64,000 bases of DNA from Microvirga thermotolerans (GTDB taxonomy: Bacteria > Pseudomonadota > Alphaproteobacteria > Rhizobiales > Beijerinckiaceae), in contig NZ_CP045423.1 in the NCBI RefSeq assembly GCF_009363855.1, forward strand, positions 1,518,001 through 1,582,000. The letters run 5' to 3'. Positions 9,668-18,118 of this stretch are shown piece after piece (the stretch's first letter is position 1; the number at the start of each line of letters is the position of its first letter). A program made the position numbers and the translations under genes. A model generated the notes under the pieces. The model ran no database searches, was not told the DNA's origin, and worked only from the letters and a program-made list of their open reading frames with translations.

Positions 9668-9696
9668 AATATAGGAAAGACGCACGCATTTTGAAA
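9668..9696 (-). promoter_or_regulatory. Probable ssrA promoter
   Basis: Leftward TATATT (complement of 9668-9673) is a good -10 box just upstream of the acceptor part of ssrA. A 17-base spacer precedes TTTCAA (complement of 9691-9696), a weak -35 match. The -10 position is convincing; the -35 is not. Confidence 0.4.
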
Positions 9697-9780
9697 GAGC
9701 GGGGGACAAGTTCCGCGGGGACGAAATGCGCTCTCGGAACCTCCGGGCGCCCTGCCCTATAAAGAGGCGAGGAGCACGTC

Positions 9781-10575
9781 ATGCAGGCCTATCACGACCT
9801 TCTCAGGCGCATTCTGGACGAGGGAGTCCGCAAGGAGGACCGCACCGGCACCGGCACCCTTTCGGTGTTCGGCCACCAGATGCGCTTCGACCTCAGCCAC
9901 GGCTTCCCGCTGGTCACGACGAAGAAGCTGCACCTGCGCTCCATCGTCCACGAGCTGCTCTGGTTCCTGAAGGGGGACACCAACGTCCGCTACCTGCAGG
10001 AGAACGGCGTCACCATCTGGGACGAGTGGGCCGACGAGAACGGCGATCTCGGCCCGGTCTACGGACAGCAGTGGCGCTCCTGGGCGAAGCCGGACGGCGG
10101 CACCGTCGACCAGATCCAGTGGGTTCTCGACGAGATCCACCGCAACCCCGATTCCCGCCGCCTCGTCGTCTCGGCGTGGAACCCGGCGGACCTGGACAGG
10201 ATGGCGCTGGCGCCCTGCCACTGCCTGTTCCAGTTCTACGTGGCCGAGGGGCGGCTCTCCTGCCAGCTCTACCAGCGCTCGGCGGACGTGTTCTTGGGCG
10301 TGCCTTTCAACATCGCCTCCTATGCGCTCCTCACGCACATGATGGCGCAGGCCACCGGGCTCCAGCCGGGGGATTTCGTCCATTCCTTCGGGGACGCGCA
10401 TCTCTACCTGAACCATCTGGAGCAGGCGCGCCTGCAATTGTCGCGCGAGCCGAGGCCGCTGCCGAAGCTGCGCCTCAATCCGGCGGTGCGTTCGCTCTTC
10501 GACTTCACCTTCGACGACATCGCCATCGAGGGATACGATCCCCATCCGGCGATCAAGGCTCCCGTCGCGGTGTGA
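9781..10575 (+). CDS. thyA: Thymidylate synthase
   Basis: A 264-residue ThyA, the normal bacterial length. It methylates dUMP to dTMP with methylene-tetrahydrofolate, producing dihydrofolate. The catalytic cysteine sits in [28 protein letters not shown] near the start and [19 protein letters not shown] sequence near residue 205 are conserved. It begins the thyA-DUF2293-GNAT-folA run, and folA recycles the dihydrofolate it makes. DUF2293 starts 4 bases after the stop. Confidence 0.97.
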   Translation: MQAYHDLLRRILDEGVRKEDRTGTGTLSVFGHQMRFDLSHGFPLVTTKKLHLRSIVHELLWFLKGDTNVRYLQENGVTIWDEWADENGDLGPVYGQQWRSWAKPDGGTVDQIQWVLDEIHRNPDSRRLVVSAWNPADLDRMALAPCHCLFQFYVAEGRLSCQLYQRSADVFLGVPFNIASYALLTHMMAQATGLQPGDFVHSFGDAHLYLNHLEQARLQLSREPRPLPKLRLNPAVRSLFDFTFDDIAIEGYDPHPAIKAPVAV

Positions 10576-10579
10576 CGCC

Positions 10580-10885
10580 ATGGGCCGGCGCGAGGTCATC
10601 GAGAGCGCCGTCAGGATCCTCGCCCCGCGCATCCCGCGGCACGAATTCGAGGCGGTGACGGATCACGCCCTCGGCAGCCGGGGCCTGCACACGGCGACCC
10701 CCGAGACCGCCGCCTGGCTGTCCCTGGTGTCCTACATCCGCCACCGCCTCACCGACTACGACGCCCTGCTCGACGACGGCTACGACGTGGACAGCGCCCG
10801 CTTCTTCGTCCTCGACCACATGAACGAGGTCCTGGAGGAATGGGGCTCGCCCCGCCGCGTCCAGGCGGAGGACGAGCCGGATTGA
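10580..10885 (+). CDS. DUF2293 family protein
   Basis: A 101-residue protein of the DUF2293 family, recognised by IPRHEFEAVTDHALGSRGL, AAWLSLVSYIRHRLTDYDALLDDGYD and FFVLDHMNEVLEEWG. It is mostly helical, without signal peptide or membrane segments. The gene sits 4 bases after thyA and is probably co-transcribed with it. Function is unknown. Confidence 0.78.
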   Translation: MGRREVIESAVRILAPRIPRHEFEAVTDHALGSRGLHTATPETAAWLSLVSYIRHRLTDYDALLDDGYDVDSARFFVLDHMNEVLEEWGSPRRVQAEDEPD

Positions 10886-10923
10886 GGCTCGACAGGGCGG
10901 CGAAGCTTGGGCACAACGGCTCC

Positions 10924-11424
10924 ATGACCGCCGTTGCATCCTCCTCCCAGTCTCTCGTCATCCGCCGGGCCGAGGCCCGCGATGTCTCCCTGGTCCTCTC
11001 CTTCATCCGCGAGCTCGCCGACTACGAGCGCCTCGCCCACGAGGTCGATGCCGGCGAGGGCGACCTCGCGGCCGCCCTGTTCGGGCCGAATCCGCGCGTC
11101 TTCGCCGACATCGCCGAATGGGAGGGCGAGCCCGCCGGCTTCGCCCTCTGGTTCTACAACTTCTCGACCTTCCGCGGCCGGCACGGGATCTACCTGGAAG
11201 ACCTTTTCGTGCGGCCCGCCTTCCGCTCCAAGGGAATCGGCCGGGAGCTGCTGCGCCATCTCGCCCGCATCTGCATCGCCGAGAACCTGCCCCGCCTCGA
11301 ATGGTGGGTCCTCGACTGGAACGAGCCCGCCCTGCGTTTCTACCGCTCCATCGGCGCCGTGCCCATGGACGAATGGACCGTGCAGCGGGTGACGGGGGAG
11401 GCGCTGGAGAGGCTGGCGGGATGA
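10924..11424 (+). CDS. GNAT family N-acetyltransferase
   Basis: A 166-residue acetyltransferase from the ATG at 10924. The acetyl-CoA loop is visible as VRPAFRSKGIGRELLRHLA, preceded by the YLEDLFV strand. WVLDWNEPALRFYRSIGA with the FY pair closes the fold, and the family resembles diamine (spermidine/thialysine) acetyltransferases of the SSAT type. It transfers acetyl to a primary amine, but the substrate is not fixed by sequence alone. It lies between DUF2293 and folA on the same strand. Confidence 0.87.
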   Translation: MTAVASSSQSLVIRRAEARDVSLVLSFIRELADYERLAHEVDAGEGDLAAALFGPNPRVFADIAEWEGEPAGFALWFYNFSTFRGRHGIYLEDLFVRPAFRSKGIGRELLRHLARICIAENLPRLEWWVLDWNEPALRFYRSIGAVPMDEWTVQRVTGEALERLAG

Positions 11425-11503
11425 ACTTCGCCGGTTGAAGGACCCGTTGTATAAACCGTATAAACTGCCGCTGCGATGCTTTCGGTGAGGATCGCATGTC
11501 CGC

Positions 11504-11566
11504 ATGACGGAAGACGCCTTCGCCGCCTGGATCGAAACCCACTCCGCTCCCCGAAGGTCCCCATGA
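11504..11566 (+). CDS. Possible 20-codon upstream frame coupled to folA
   Basis: An ATG at 11504 opens a 20-residue frame (MTEDAFAAWIETHSAPRRSP) whose TGA overlaps the folA ATG as ATGA. Such overlaps often couple translation. The peptide has no recognisable identity and the frame may be chance; no strong ribosome site precedes it. Confidence 0.25.
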   Translation: MTEDAFAAWIETHSAPRRSP

Positions 11567-12075
11567 GCCTGCCTCTCATCCTCGTCGTCGCCGTGGCCGA
11601 CAACGGCGTCATCGGACGCGACAACCGCCTGCTCTGGCGCCTGCGCACCGATCTCAAGCGGTTCCGGGAGCTGACCTGGGGCAAGCCGATGATCATGGGA
11701 CGCAAGACCTTCGAGTCCATCGGCAAGCCGCTGCCGGGGCGCGAGACCGTCGTCCTCACCCGCGATCCGGGCTTCGCCGCCGAAGGCGTTCATGTGACGA
11801 GGAGCTGGGACGAGGCCGTCGCGAAGGGCGAGGAGATCGCCCGCCGGATGGGGGCCGACGCCGTCGCGGTCGCAGGCGGGGCCGAGATCTATGCGCTCGC
11901 CCTGCCGCATGTGACGCGGATCCATCTGACGGAGGTTCATGTCGCTCCCGAAGGCGACGCCACCTTTCCGGACTTCGACCGTACGGCCTTCCGCGAAGTC
12001 GGACGCAGCGACCACCCCAAAGGGGCCGATGACGAGCACCCGTTTACCTTTATCGACCTCGAACGCCGGTCCTGA
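11563..12075 (+). CDS. folA: Dihydrofolate reductase
   Basis: A 170-residue DHFR starting at the ATG at 11563; the longer frame back to 11476 is not needed. LILVVAVADNGVIGRDNRLLW is the classic start with the Met20-type loop, GKPMIMGRKTFESIGKPLPGR holds the cofactor-binding region, and VAGGAEIYALALP the glycine pair. It reduces dihydrofolate to tetrahydrofolate with NADPH and so closes the cycle opened by thyA upstream. hflK follows after 135 bases. Confidence 0.96.
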   Translation: MSLPLILVVAVADNGVIGRDNRLLWRLRTDLKRFRELTWGKPMIMGRKTFESIGKPLPGRETVVLTRDPGFAAEGVHVTRSWDEAVAKGEEIARRMGADAVAVAGGAEIYALALPHVTRIHLTEVHVAPEGDATFPDFDRTAFREVGRSDHPKGADDEHPFTFIDLERRS

Positions 12076-12210
12076 CTGCGGCCAAGGTTGACGAAAGCCG
12101 CCACAATCCCCAAGTCGCAGCCTTGACAGGCGGGAGAAAGACCACCCACAACCGCCTTGAGGTTCCATCGGCTCGTGCGGCCGGTCTTTTCAGAGTGAGG
12201 AAAGGCAACC

Positions 12211-13350
12211 ATGCCTTGGAGTAACCAAAGCGGCGGCGGGCCCTGGGGCCAGCGCGGAGGCTCGGGAGGCGGCAAGAGTCCCTGGGGCTCGGGCGGACCT
12301 TCCGGCAATGGAACGCCCCCCGACCTGGAGGAGATCCTGCGCCGCGGCCAGGATCGGCTGAGGGACATCATTCCCGGCGGCTCGATGGGCGGGAAGGGCC
12401 TTGCGGTCCTGCTGCTCGGCGCCATCGGCATCTGGCTGCTCACGGGCTTCTACACGGTCCGCCCGAACGAGGTCGGCATCAACATGCTGCTCGGCCGCTT
12501 CACCGGCACCTCGGGCGAGGGCCTGCGCTACAATCTGCCCTATCCGCTCGGCCGGGTGCTCAAGCCGAACGTGACCGAGCAGCAGCGCATCGAGGTGGGC
12601 TACCGCTCCACCCCCTCGGGGCAGGGGCGTCCCCGCGACATGCTCGAAGAGAGCCTGATGCTCACCGGGGACGAGAACATCATCGACATCGATTTCGACG
12701 TGGTCTGGCAGGTCAATCCCGCCCGCCCGCAGGACTTCGTCTTCAACCTCCAGAACCCGGAAGGCACCATCAAGGCCGTCGGCGAGAGCGCCATGCGCGA
12801 GGTCATCGGCCGCCGCCGGATCCAGAACGTGCTCACCACCGAGCAGGCGAGCGTCGCGCAGGAAGTGCGCCAGATCATGCAGACGACCCTCGACGCCTAC
12901 GGCGCCGGCGTCCTCATCAACGTGGTCCAGCTCCAGGCCGCGCAGCCGCCCGCCGAGGTCCGCCAGGCGTTCTTCGACGTGAACGCCGCGCAGCAGGACG
13001 CGGTGCGCGTGCAGAACGAGGCCGAGACCTTCGCGAGCCGCGTGGTGCCCGAAGCCCGCGGCGAGGCGGCCCGCACCGTGCAGCAGGCCGAGGCCTATCG
13101 GGAGCAGGCGGTGGCCGACGCCACCGGCCAGGCGGCCCGCTTCCGCCAGATCTACGAGGCCTACAGGCAGGCGCCCGACGTGAGCCGGGAGCGGATGTTC
13201 CTCGAGACCATGGAGCGCGTGATGTCCGGGGTCGAGAAGGTGATCATCGACCAGAACGGACAGGGCGTCGTCCCCTACCTGCCGCTCATGCAACTGCCCC
13301 GCCAGCCGGCCCAGGGCGCGCCTTCCAGCCAGCAGGGAGCCACCCGATGA
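12211..13350 (+). CDS. hflK: FtsH protease modulator HflK
   Basis: A 379-residue SPFH/band 7 protein. Residues 1-55 are Gly/Ser/Pro-rich, as in HflK, then one membrane segment (about 67-88, VLLLGAIGIWLLTGFYTV) leads to the periplasmic SPFH domain and a helical, Gln/Ala/Glu-rich C-terminal part. HflK and HflC form a cage around FtsH at the inner membrane. A good GAGGAAAGG ribosome site precedes the ATG. The stop overlaps the hflC start as ATGA, so the two are translationally coupled. Confidence 0.95.
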   Translation: MPWSNQSGGGPWGQRGGSGGGKSPWGSGGPSGNGTPPDLEEILRRGQDRLRDIIPGGSMGGKGLAVLLLGAIGIWLLTGFYTVRPNEVGINMLLGRFTGTSGEGLRYNLPYPLGRVLKPNVTEQQRIEVGYRSTPSGQGRPRDMLEESLMLTGDENIIDIDFDVVWQVNPARPQDFVFNLQNPEGTIKAVGESAMREVIGRRRIQNVLTTEQASVAQEVRQIMQTTLDAYGAGVLINVVQLQAAQPPAEVRQAFFDVNAAQQDAVRVQNEAETFASRVVPEARGEAARTVQQAEAYREQAVADATGQAARFRQIYEAYRQAPDVSRERMFLETMERVMSGVEKVIIDQNGQGVVPYLPLMQLPRQPAQGAPSSQQGATR

Positions 13351-14270
13351 ACAGTCCAGCCCTCCGGACGGGCCTCGTCATCCTCCTGGCGATCGCCGCG
13401 ATCGCGCTCTACAGCTCGATCTTCATCGTGCAGCAGACGCAGTATGCGCTGGTGCTGCGCTTCGGAGCGGTGCAGTCGGCCCTGCGCGAGCCCGGACCCT
13501 ACTTCAAGGTGCCGCTCATCGACACGGTGACCTATTTCGACAAGCGCGTGCTGGACCTGGACCTGCCCGTCCAGACCATCCTGTCCGCCGACCGGCAGAA
13601 CCTGGAGGTGGACGCCTTCACCCGCTACCGCATCGTGGACCCGCTCAAGTTCTATCAGGCGGTCGGGAGCCTCGAACTGGCCAGGCAGCGGCTTGCGAGC
13701 TTCACCAACTCGGTCATGCGCAACGTTCTCGCCAGCGCTTCCCGGGACGCCATCGTCCGCACGGAGCGCAGCGAGCTCATGCAGCGCATCCAGGAGGACG
13801 TGAACCGGCAGGCGCAGAACCTCGGCATTGAGATGATCGACGTGCGCCTGACCCGGGTGGACCTCCCGGCGGCCAACAGCCAGGCCGTCTACCAGCGCAT
13901 GCGCACGGAGCGCGAGCGCGAGGCGGCGGACCTGCGCGCCAACGGCCAGCAGCTGGCCCAGACCATCCGCGCCAAGGCCGAGCGCGAGGCCACCGTGATC
14001 CGCGCCGAGGCCAACCGGCGCGCGGAGGAATTGCGCGGACAGGGCGATGCGGATAGGAATCGGATTCTGGCCGAGGCTTTCGGCCAGGACCCGGACTTCT
14101 TCGCCTTCTACCGATCCCTGCAGGCATACGAGACGGGTCTCAAGTCAGGAGAGACGCGCCTCGTGCTGAGCCCGAATTCCGATTTCTTCCGCTACTTCAA
14201 CGACCCGTCCGGCCGTTCGAACGGGGCCCAGGCGCCCGCACGGCCGGCCCAGCCGGCTCCGGCCCAATAA
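13347..14270 (+). CDS. hflC: FtsH protease modulator HflC
   Basis: A 307-residue partner of HflK. It has an N-terminal membrane segment (about residues 8-27), then FIVQQTQYALVLRFGAVQ of the SPFH domain. The C-terminal helical stretch EREREAADLRANGQQLAQTI and AEREATVIRAEANRRAEELR is typical. The final 25 residues are Pro/Ala-rich. The gene overlaps hflK by 4 bases and is followed after 7 bases by a DUF2065 gene, the usual order in this order of bacteria. Confidence 0.95.
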   Translation: MNSPALRTGLVILLAIAAIALYSSIFIVQQTQYALVLRFGAVQSALREPGPYFKVPLIDTVTYFDKRVLDLDLPVQTILSADRQNLEVDAFTRYRIVDPLKFYQAVGSLELARQRLASFTNSVMRNVLASASRDAIVRTERSELMQRIQEDVNRQAQNLGIEMIDVRLTRVDLPAANSQAVYQRMRTEREREAADLRANGQQLAQTIRAKAEREATVIRAEANRRAEELRGQGDADRNRILAEAFGQDPDFFAFYRSLQAYETGLKSGETRLVLSPNSDFFRYFNDPSGRSNGAQAPARPAQPAPAQ

Positions 14271-14277
14271 GCGTCCC

Positions 14278-14469
14278 ATGCAGGATCTCGTCGCAGCCCT
14301 CGGCCTCGCTCTCGTGGTCGAGGGCATTCTGTTTGCGGCGTTTCCCGACGGCATGCGCCGCGCCATGTACGAGGCCGCCCACAGCCCGAGCGACCGGATG
14401 CGCCTGGTCGGGATCCTCTCGGCCGTCGCCGGTCTCGTGGTGATCTGGCTCATCCGGCAGTTCGGGTGA
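14278..14469 (+). CDS. DUF2065 family small membrane protein
   Basis: A 63-residue protein with two membrane segments (about 5-20, VAALGLALVVEGILFAAF, and 42-60, LVGILSAVAGLVVIWLI) joined by a short charged loop with PDGMRRAMYEA. This matches DUF2065, often encoded between hflC and the Do-type protease as here. Its function is unknown; an accessory role in the HflKC-FtsH quality-control system is inference from position. Confidence 0.85.
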   Translation: MQDLVAALGLALVVEGILFAAFPDGMRRAMYEAAHSPSDRMRLVGILSAVAGLVVIWLIRQFG

Positions 14470-14474
14470 CGGCC

Positions 14475-14605
14475 TGGAGCATTTTCAGGAGAAGGAAACC
14501 GGTTTTCGCTGGCGCGGCCCTCCGGGTCCGTCCGACAATGCGGCAAACCAGAAGCTTCGGAGCGGAGTGCGATTCCGCCGAAGCGCAATCCGCTCTAAGC
14601 CCCTC
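14475..14605. repeat. Hyphomicrobiales-type intergenic repeat element
   Basis: The gap between the DUF2065 and protease genes contains GGAGCATTTTCAGGAGAAGG, then AAACCGGTTTTCGC and a segment of inverted GCGGAxx/TCCGC words (for example GAGCGGAGTGCGATTCCGCC). This pattern recalls the dispersed palindromic elements of Rhizobiales that begin with GGAGCATTTTCAG. Recognition is from memory; only one copy is in the window. Confidence 0.5.
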
Positions 14606-14681
14606 TTCCGCCGCATTCCGCGCTTGAATGGCGAAGCAGAGGGACAATCTATATCCACGGCTCTCCAAGAGAGGAACTTCA

Positions 14682-16184
14682 ATGACCCAAGCCCTGAGCG
14701 CGCTGGCGCCTTCCGGAACGGTGCGGCCGAACCGCCTGTCCCGCAGGCTGGCCGCGTCCTGCTTCGCCGTCGCCGCCTTCGTTGCGACCGCGCTGCCGAT
14801 GGCGGCGCAGGCCCGTTCCGCCCCGGAATCCTTCGCCGACCTCGCCGAGGAGGTGACGGGCGCCGTCGTCAACATCTCCGCGTCGACCACGGTCGAGGCC
14901 AAGAACCGCACGCTGCCCCAGCTGCCGCCGGGAACCCCCTTCGAGGACCTGTTCGAGGAGTTCTTCAACCGCCGCGGCCAGGGCAACGGCGACACGCCGC
15001 GCCAGCGCCGGTCCAACTCCCTGGGCTCGGGCTTCGTCATCGATCCGTCGGGCATCGTGGTGACCAACAACCACGTGATCGGCGACGCCAACGACATCAG
15101 CGTGATCTTCTCCGACGGCACGCGGCTCAAGGCGGAGATCGTCGGCAAGGACAGCAAGGTCGACCTCGCGGTCCTCAAGGTGAAGACCGACAAGCCGCTC
15201 AAGGCGGTCAAGTTCGGGGATTCCGACGCCCTGCGGCCCGGCGACTGGGTGCTGGCGATCGGCAACCCCTTCGGCCTGGGCGGCTCGGTGACCGCCGGCA
15301 TCGTCTCGGCCCGAGGCCGCAACATCGATTCCGGCCCCTACGACAACTACATCCAGACCGATGCGGCCATCAACAAGGGCAATTCGGGCGGTCCGCTCTT
15401 CAACATGAAGGGCGAGGTGGTCGGCATCAACACCGCCATCCTGTCGCCCACCGGCGGCTCGGTGGGCATCGGCTTCGCCGTGCCGGCCTCCACTGCCGCG
15501 CCGGTCATCGAGCAGCTCCGGCAGTACGGCGAGACCCGCCGCGGCTGGCTCGGGGTGCGCATCCAGAGCGTGGACGACGCCACCGCCGAGGCGCTCGGCC
15601 TCGGCACGGCGCGCGGCGCGCTGATCGCCGGCGTGGACGAGAAGGGTCCCGCCAAGCCTGCGGGCCTCGACGTGGGCGATGTGATCGTGCGCTTCGACGG
15701 CAAGGAGGTGAAGGACTCCCGCGACCTGCCGCGCATCGTCGCCTCCACGCCGGTCGGCAAGACCGTCGACGTGGTGGTGGTCCGCAAGGGCAAGGAGGAG
15801 ACCAAGAAGGTGACCCTCGGACGCCTGGAGGACGGGGAGAAGCAGGCCAACCTGCAGCAGCCCTCCACCGACACGCCGACGGTGACCCGGCAGGCCCTCG
15901 GCCTCGAAATGGCGACCATGAGCGAGGATCTCCGCCGCCGCTACGGTCTCAAGGACGACCAGAAGGGCGTCGTGATCACCCGCGTCGATCCCAACTCGGC
16001 CGCCGCCGACAAGCGGATCCAGCCGGGCGACGTGATCGTCGAGGTGGGTCAGGAGCCGGTTTCCAGCCCCGCCGACGTGACCAAGCGGATCGACGCCATC
16101 AAGAGCCAGGGCCGCAAGTCCGTCCTGCTTCTCGTGGCCAATTCGCAGGGCGAGGTCCGCTTCGTGGCCCTGTCCGTCGAATAG
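14682..16184 (+). CDS. Periplasmic Do-family serine protease (DegP/DegQ type)
   Basis: A 500-residue periplasmic protease and chaperone of the HtrA family. The start at 14682 is chosen because GAGAGG lies at proper distance and a signal peptide follows (RRLAASCFAVAAFVATALPM, then AAQA). The catalytic triad is visible: His in VVTNNHVIGDAND, Asp in DLAVLKV, Ser in NKGNSGGPLFN. Two PDZ domains follow, at about residues 285-370 and 405-495. It degrades misfolded envelope proteins and lies after hflKC-DUF2065, forming a protein quality-control block. A terminator follows the stop. Confidence 0.95.
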   Translation: MTQALSALAPSGTVRPNRLSRRLAASCFAVAAFVATALPMAAQARSAPESFADLAEEVTGAVVNISASTTVEAKNRTLPQLPPGTPFEDLFEEFFNRRGQGNGDTPRQRRSNSLGSGFVIDPSGIVVTNNHVIGDANDISVIFSDGTRLKAEIVGKDSKVDLAVLKVKTDKPLKAVKFGDSDALRPGDWVLAIGNPFGLGGSVTAGIVSARGRNIDSGPYDNYIQTDAAINKGNSGGPLFNMKGEVVGINTAILSPTGGSVGIGFAVPASTAAPVIEQLRQYGETRRGWLGVRIQSVDDATAEALGLGTARGALIAGVDEKGPAKPAGLDVGDVIVRFDGKEVKDSRDLPRIVASTPVGKTVDVVVVRKGKEETKKVTLGRLEDGEKQANLQQPSTDTPTVTRQALGLEMATMSEDLRRRYGLKDDQKGVVITRVDPNSAAADKRIQPGDVIVEVGQEPVSSPADVTKRIDAIKSQGRKSVLLLVANSQGEVRFVALSVE

Positions 16185-16210
16185 CCGGCGAACGCGCCGA
16201 CATGGGAGGA

Positions 16211-16236
16211 AGGGCGGCCTGCGGGCTGCCCTTTTT
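16211..16236 (+). terminator. Rho-independent terminator after the Do-type protease gene
   Basis: An 8-bp GC-rich stem (16212-16219 with 16224-16231, including one G-U) with a TGCG loop is followed by TTTTT at 16232-16236. It ends the hflKC-DUF2065-protease run and lies just before the convergent serB. Confidence 0.85.
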
Positions 16237-16271
16237 CGTGAGCCGTCAGACCGTCGCGCCGGAGCGGCGGT

Positions 16272-17177
16272 TCACGCCCCGACGATCTCTCCCTCGCGAT
16301 ACCCCTGGGCGTAGAGAAGCGCCGTCAGGTCGGCGTGGTCGATCCGGGCATGCGCTGCGGCGGCAACGGCGGGTTTTGCGTGGAACGCGACGCCGAGTCC
16401 GGCTTCGCCGAGCATGGCGAGGTCGTTGGCGCCGTCGCCCACCGCCATGGTGTCCTCCCGCGACAGGCCCAGGCGCTCGCGCAGCTCGATCAGGGTCGCG
16501 AGCTTCGCCTCCCGTCCGAGGATCGGCTCCTCGACCTCGCCCGCCAGCATCTCGCCCTCGACGATCAGGCGGTTGGAGCGGTGCTCGTCGAAGCCGATCA
16601 TGGCGGCGACGGGGCCGGTGAAGAGGGTGAAGCCGCCCGAGACCAGGCAGGTATAGGCCCCGTTCGCCCGCATCGTCCCCACCAGGGCGCTCCCGCCCGG
16701 GGTGAGGCTGAGCCGGCTCGAGATGATTTCGTCGACCACCTTCACGGGGAGATTCCTGAGGAGCGCGACGCGTTCCCGCAGGGCGGGCTCGAAGGCGATC
16801 TCGCCGCGCATGGCGCGCTCGGTGATCTCGGAGACCTCCGCCTTCAGGCCGACATAGTCCGCAAGCTCGTCGATGCATTCCTGGCCGATCATGGTGGAAT
16901 CCATGTCCGCCAGGAACAGGCGCTTGCGCCGGCCGGCCAGGGGCTGGACGATCACGTCCACGGGCTCGCCCCCCAGGACCCCGCGCAGGATCTCCGCGAT
17001 GTCCCCCGGTGGCCGCCCCGCGGGCACGACGAGGTCGGCTGCGATTCCGCTTGCCAGGATGGCCGGTTCCGTCTCTTGTCCCAACGCCTTCGCCGCGGTC
17101 CTGACAAGGGCCTCGGTGAGGACCGGGCGATTGGGGTCGGCGACGAGCGTCGCGACGAGATCGGGGGAAGCAGCCAT
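16272..17177 (-). CDS. serB: Phosphoserine phosphatase
   Basis: A 301-residue HAD-family SerB performing the last step of serine synthesis. The nucleophile motif is [18 protein letters not shown] (DxDST), with SGGFTLFTG as motif II and [10 protein letters not shown] as motif III. Residues 1-80 form the N-terminal ACT-like regulatory region. The ATG is complementary to 17175-17177, 14 bases from the divergent miaA start, so the promoters overlap. Identification is secure. Confidence 0.95.
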   Translation of the reverse strand: MAASPDLVATLVADPNRPVLTEALVRTAAKALGQETEPAILASGIAADLVVPAGRPPGDIAEILRGVLGGEPVDVIVQPLAGRRKRLFLADMDSTMIGQECIDELADYVGLKAEVSEITERAMRGEIAFEPALRERVALLRNLPVKVVDEIISSRLSLTPGGSALVGTMRANGAYTCLVSGGFTLFTGPVAAMIGFDEHRSNRLIVEGEMLAGEVEEPILGREAKLATLIELRERLGLSREDTMAVGDGANDLAMLGEAGLGVAFHAKPAVAAAAHARIDHADLTALLYAQGYREGEIVGA

Positions 17178-17191
17178 CGTGGAGACCGGGT

Positions 17192-18115
17192 GTGAGTGAC
17201 GTTGGGATCGGCGCGGTTCTCATTGCAGGGCCGACCGCATCAGGCAAGTCCGCTCTGGGCCTGCGCCTCGCCCGAGCCCTCGACGGCGTCGTGGTGAACG
17301 CCGATTCCATGCAGGTCTACCGCGACCTGCGGGTACTGACCGCCCGCCCCACGCCGGAGGAGGAGGCCCTCGCGCCGCACCGGCTCTACGGCCACGTGGA
17401 TGCCGCGGTGAATTTCTCGGTCGGCCGCTACATGGCCGACGCCACTGCCCTCCTGGCGGAACTGCGGGGCCGGAAGCTCCCGATCTTCGTCGGCGGAACG
17501 GGGCTCTACTTCAAGGCCCTGACCGAGGGTCTCTCGGACATCCCGCCCGTGCCGGAAGCGGTGCGGGAGGCGGTGCGCCGAGAGAGCGAGGGGCTGGACA
17601 CCCCGGAGCTCCATCGCCTTCTCGCGGAGCGCGATCCGGAAACGGCGCGGGCCTTGCGGCCGTCCGACCGCCTGAGGGTCCAGCGGGCGCTCGAGGTCCT
17701 CGCCGCGACCGGAAAACCCCTCGTGTCCTTCCATGGCGCCCGCCAGCCGGGGCCTCTGGCTGCCGTGCCGGTGGTGAAGCTCTTCCTCGCGCCGGAACGG
17801 GAGACGTTGCGCCGGCGCATCGACGCGAGGTTTCTCGCCATGATGGAGGGGGGAGCCCTGGAGGAGGTGAGGGCGCTCGGGGAACGCCGCCTCGATCCCA
17901 TGCTGCCCGCCATGCGCGCCCACGGCGTGCCCGGCCTGCTCGCCTATCTCCGCGGCGAAATCTCCCGCGAGGAGGCCATCGCCCGGGGACAGGGGGACAC
18001 GAGACGCTACGCCAAGCGCCAGTTCACCTGGTTCCGGCACCAGCTGCCGGACTGGGAGTGGGTCGCGCCGGAGGAGGGGTTCGACAGGGTTCTCAGGCTT
18101 ATCGGTGAGCGATAG
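17192..18115 (+). CDS. miaA: tRNA dimethylallyltransferase
   Basis: A 307-residue MiaA that adds dimethylallyl to A37 of tRNAs reading UNN codons. It starts at a GTG. The P-loop is [16 protein letters not shown] and the [11 protein letters not shown] motif holds the catalytic Asp; [12 protein letters not shown] and [13 protein letters not shown] are further family marks. It is divergent from serB and ends 3 bases from the convergent FAD oxidase gene. Confidence 0.96.
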   Translation: MSDVGIGAVLIAGPTASGKSALGLRLARALDGVVVNADSMQVYRDLRVLTARPTPEEEALAPHRLYGHVDAAVNFSVGRYMADATALLAELRGRKLPIFVGGTGLYFKALTEGLSDIPPVPEAVREAVRRESEGLDTPELHRLLAERDPETARALRPSDRLRVQRALEVLAATGKPLVSFHGARQPGPLAAVPVVKLFLAPERETLRRRIDARFLAMMEGGALEEVRALGERRLDPMLPAMRAHGVPGLLAYLRGEISREEAIARGQGDTRRYAKRQFTWFRHQLPDWEWVAPEEGFDRVLRLIGER

Positions 18116-18118
18116 GCT

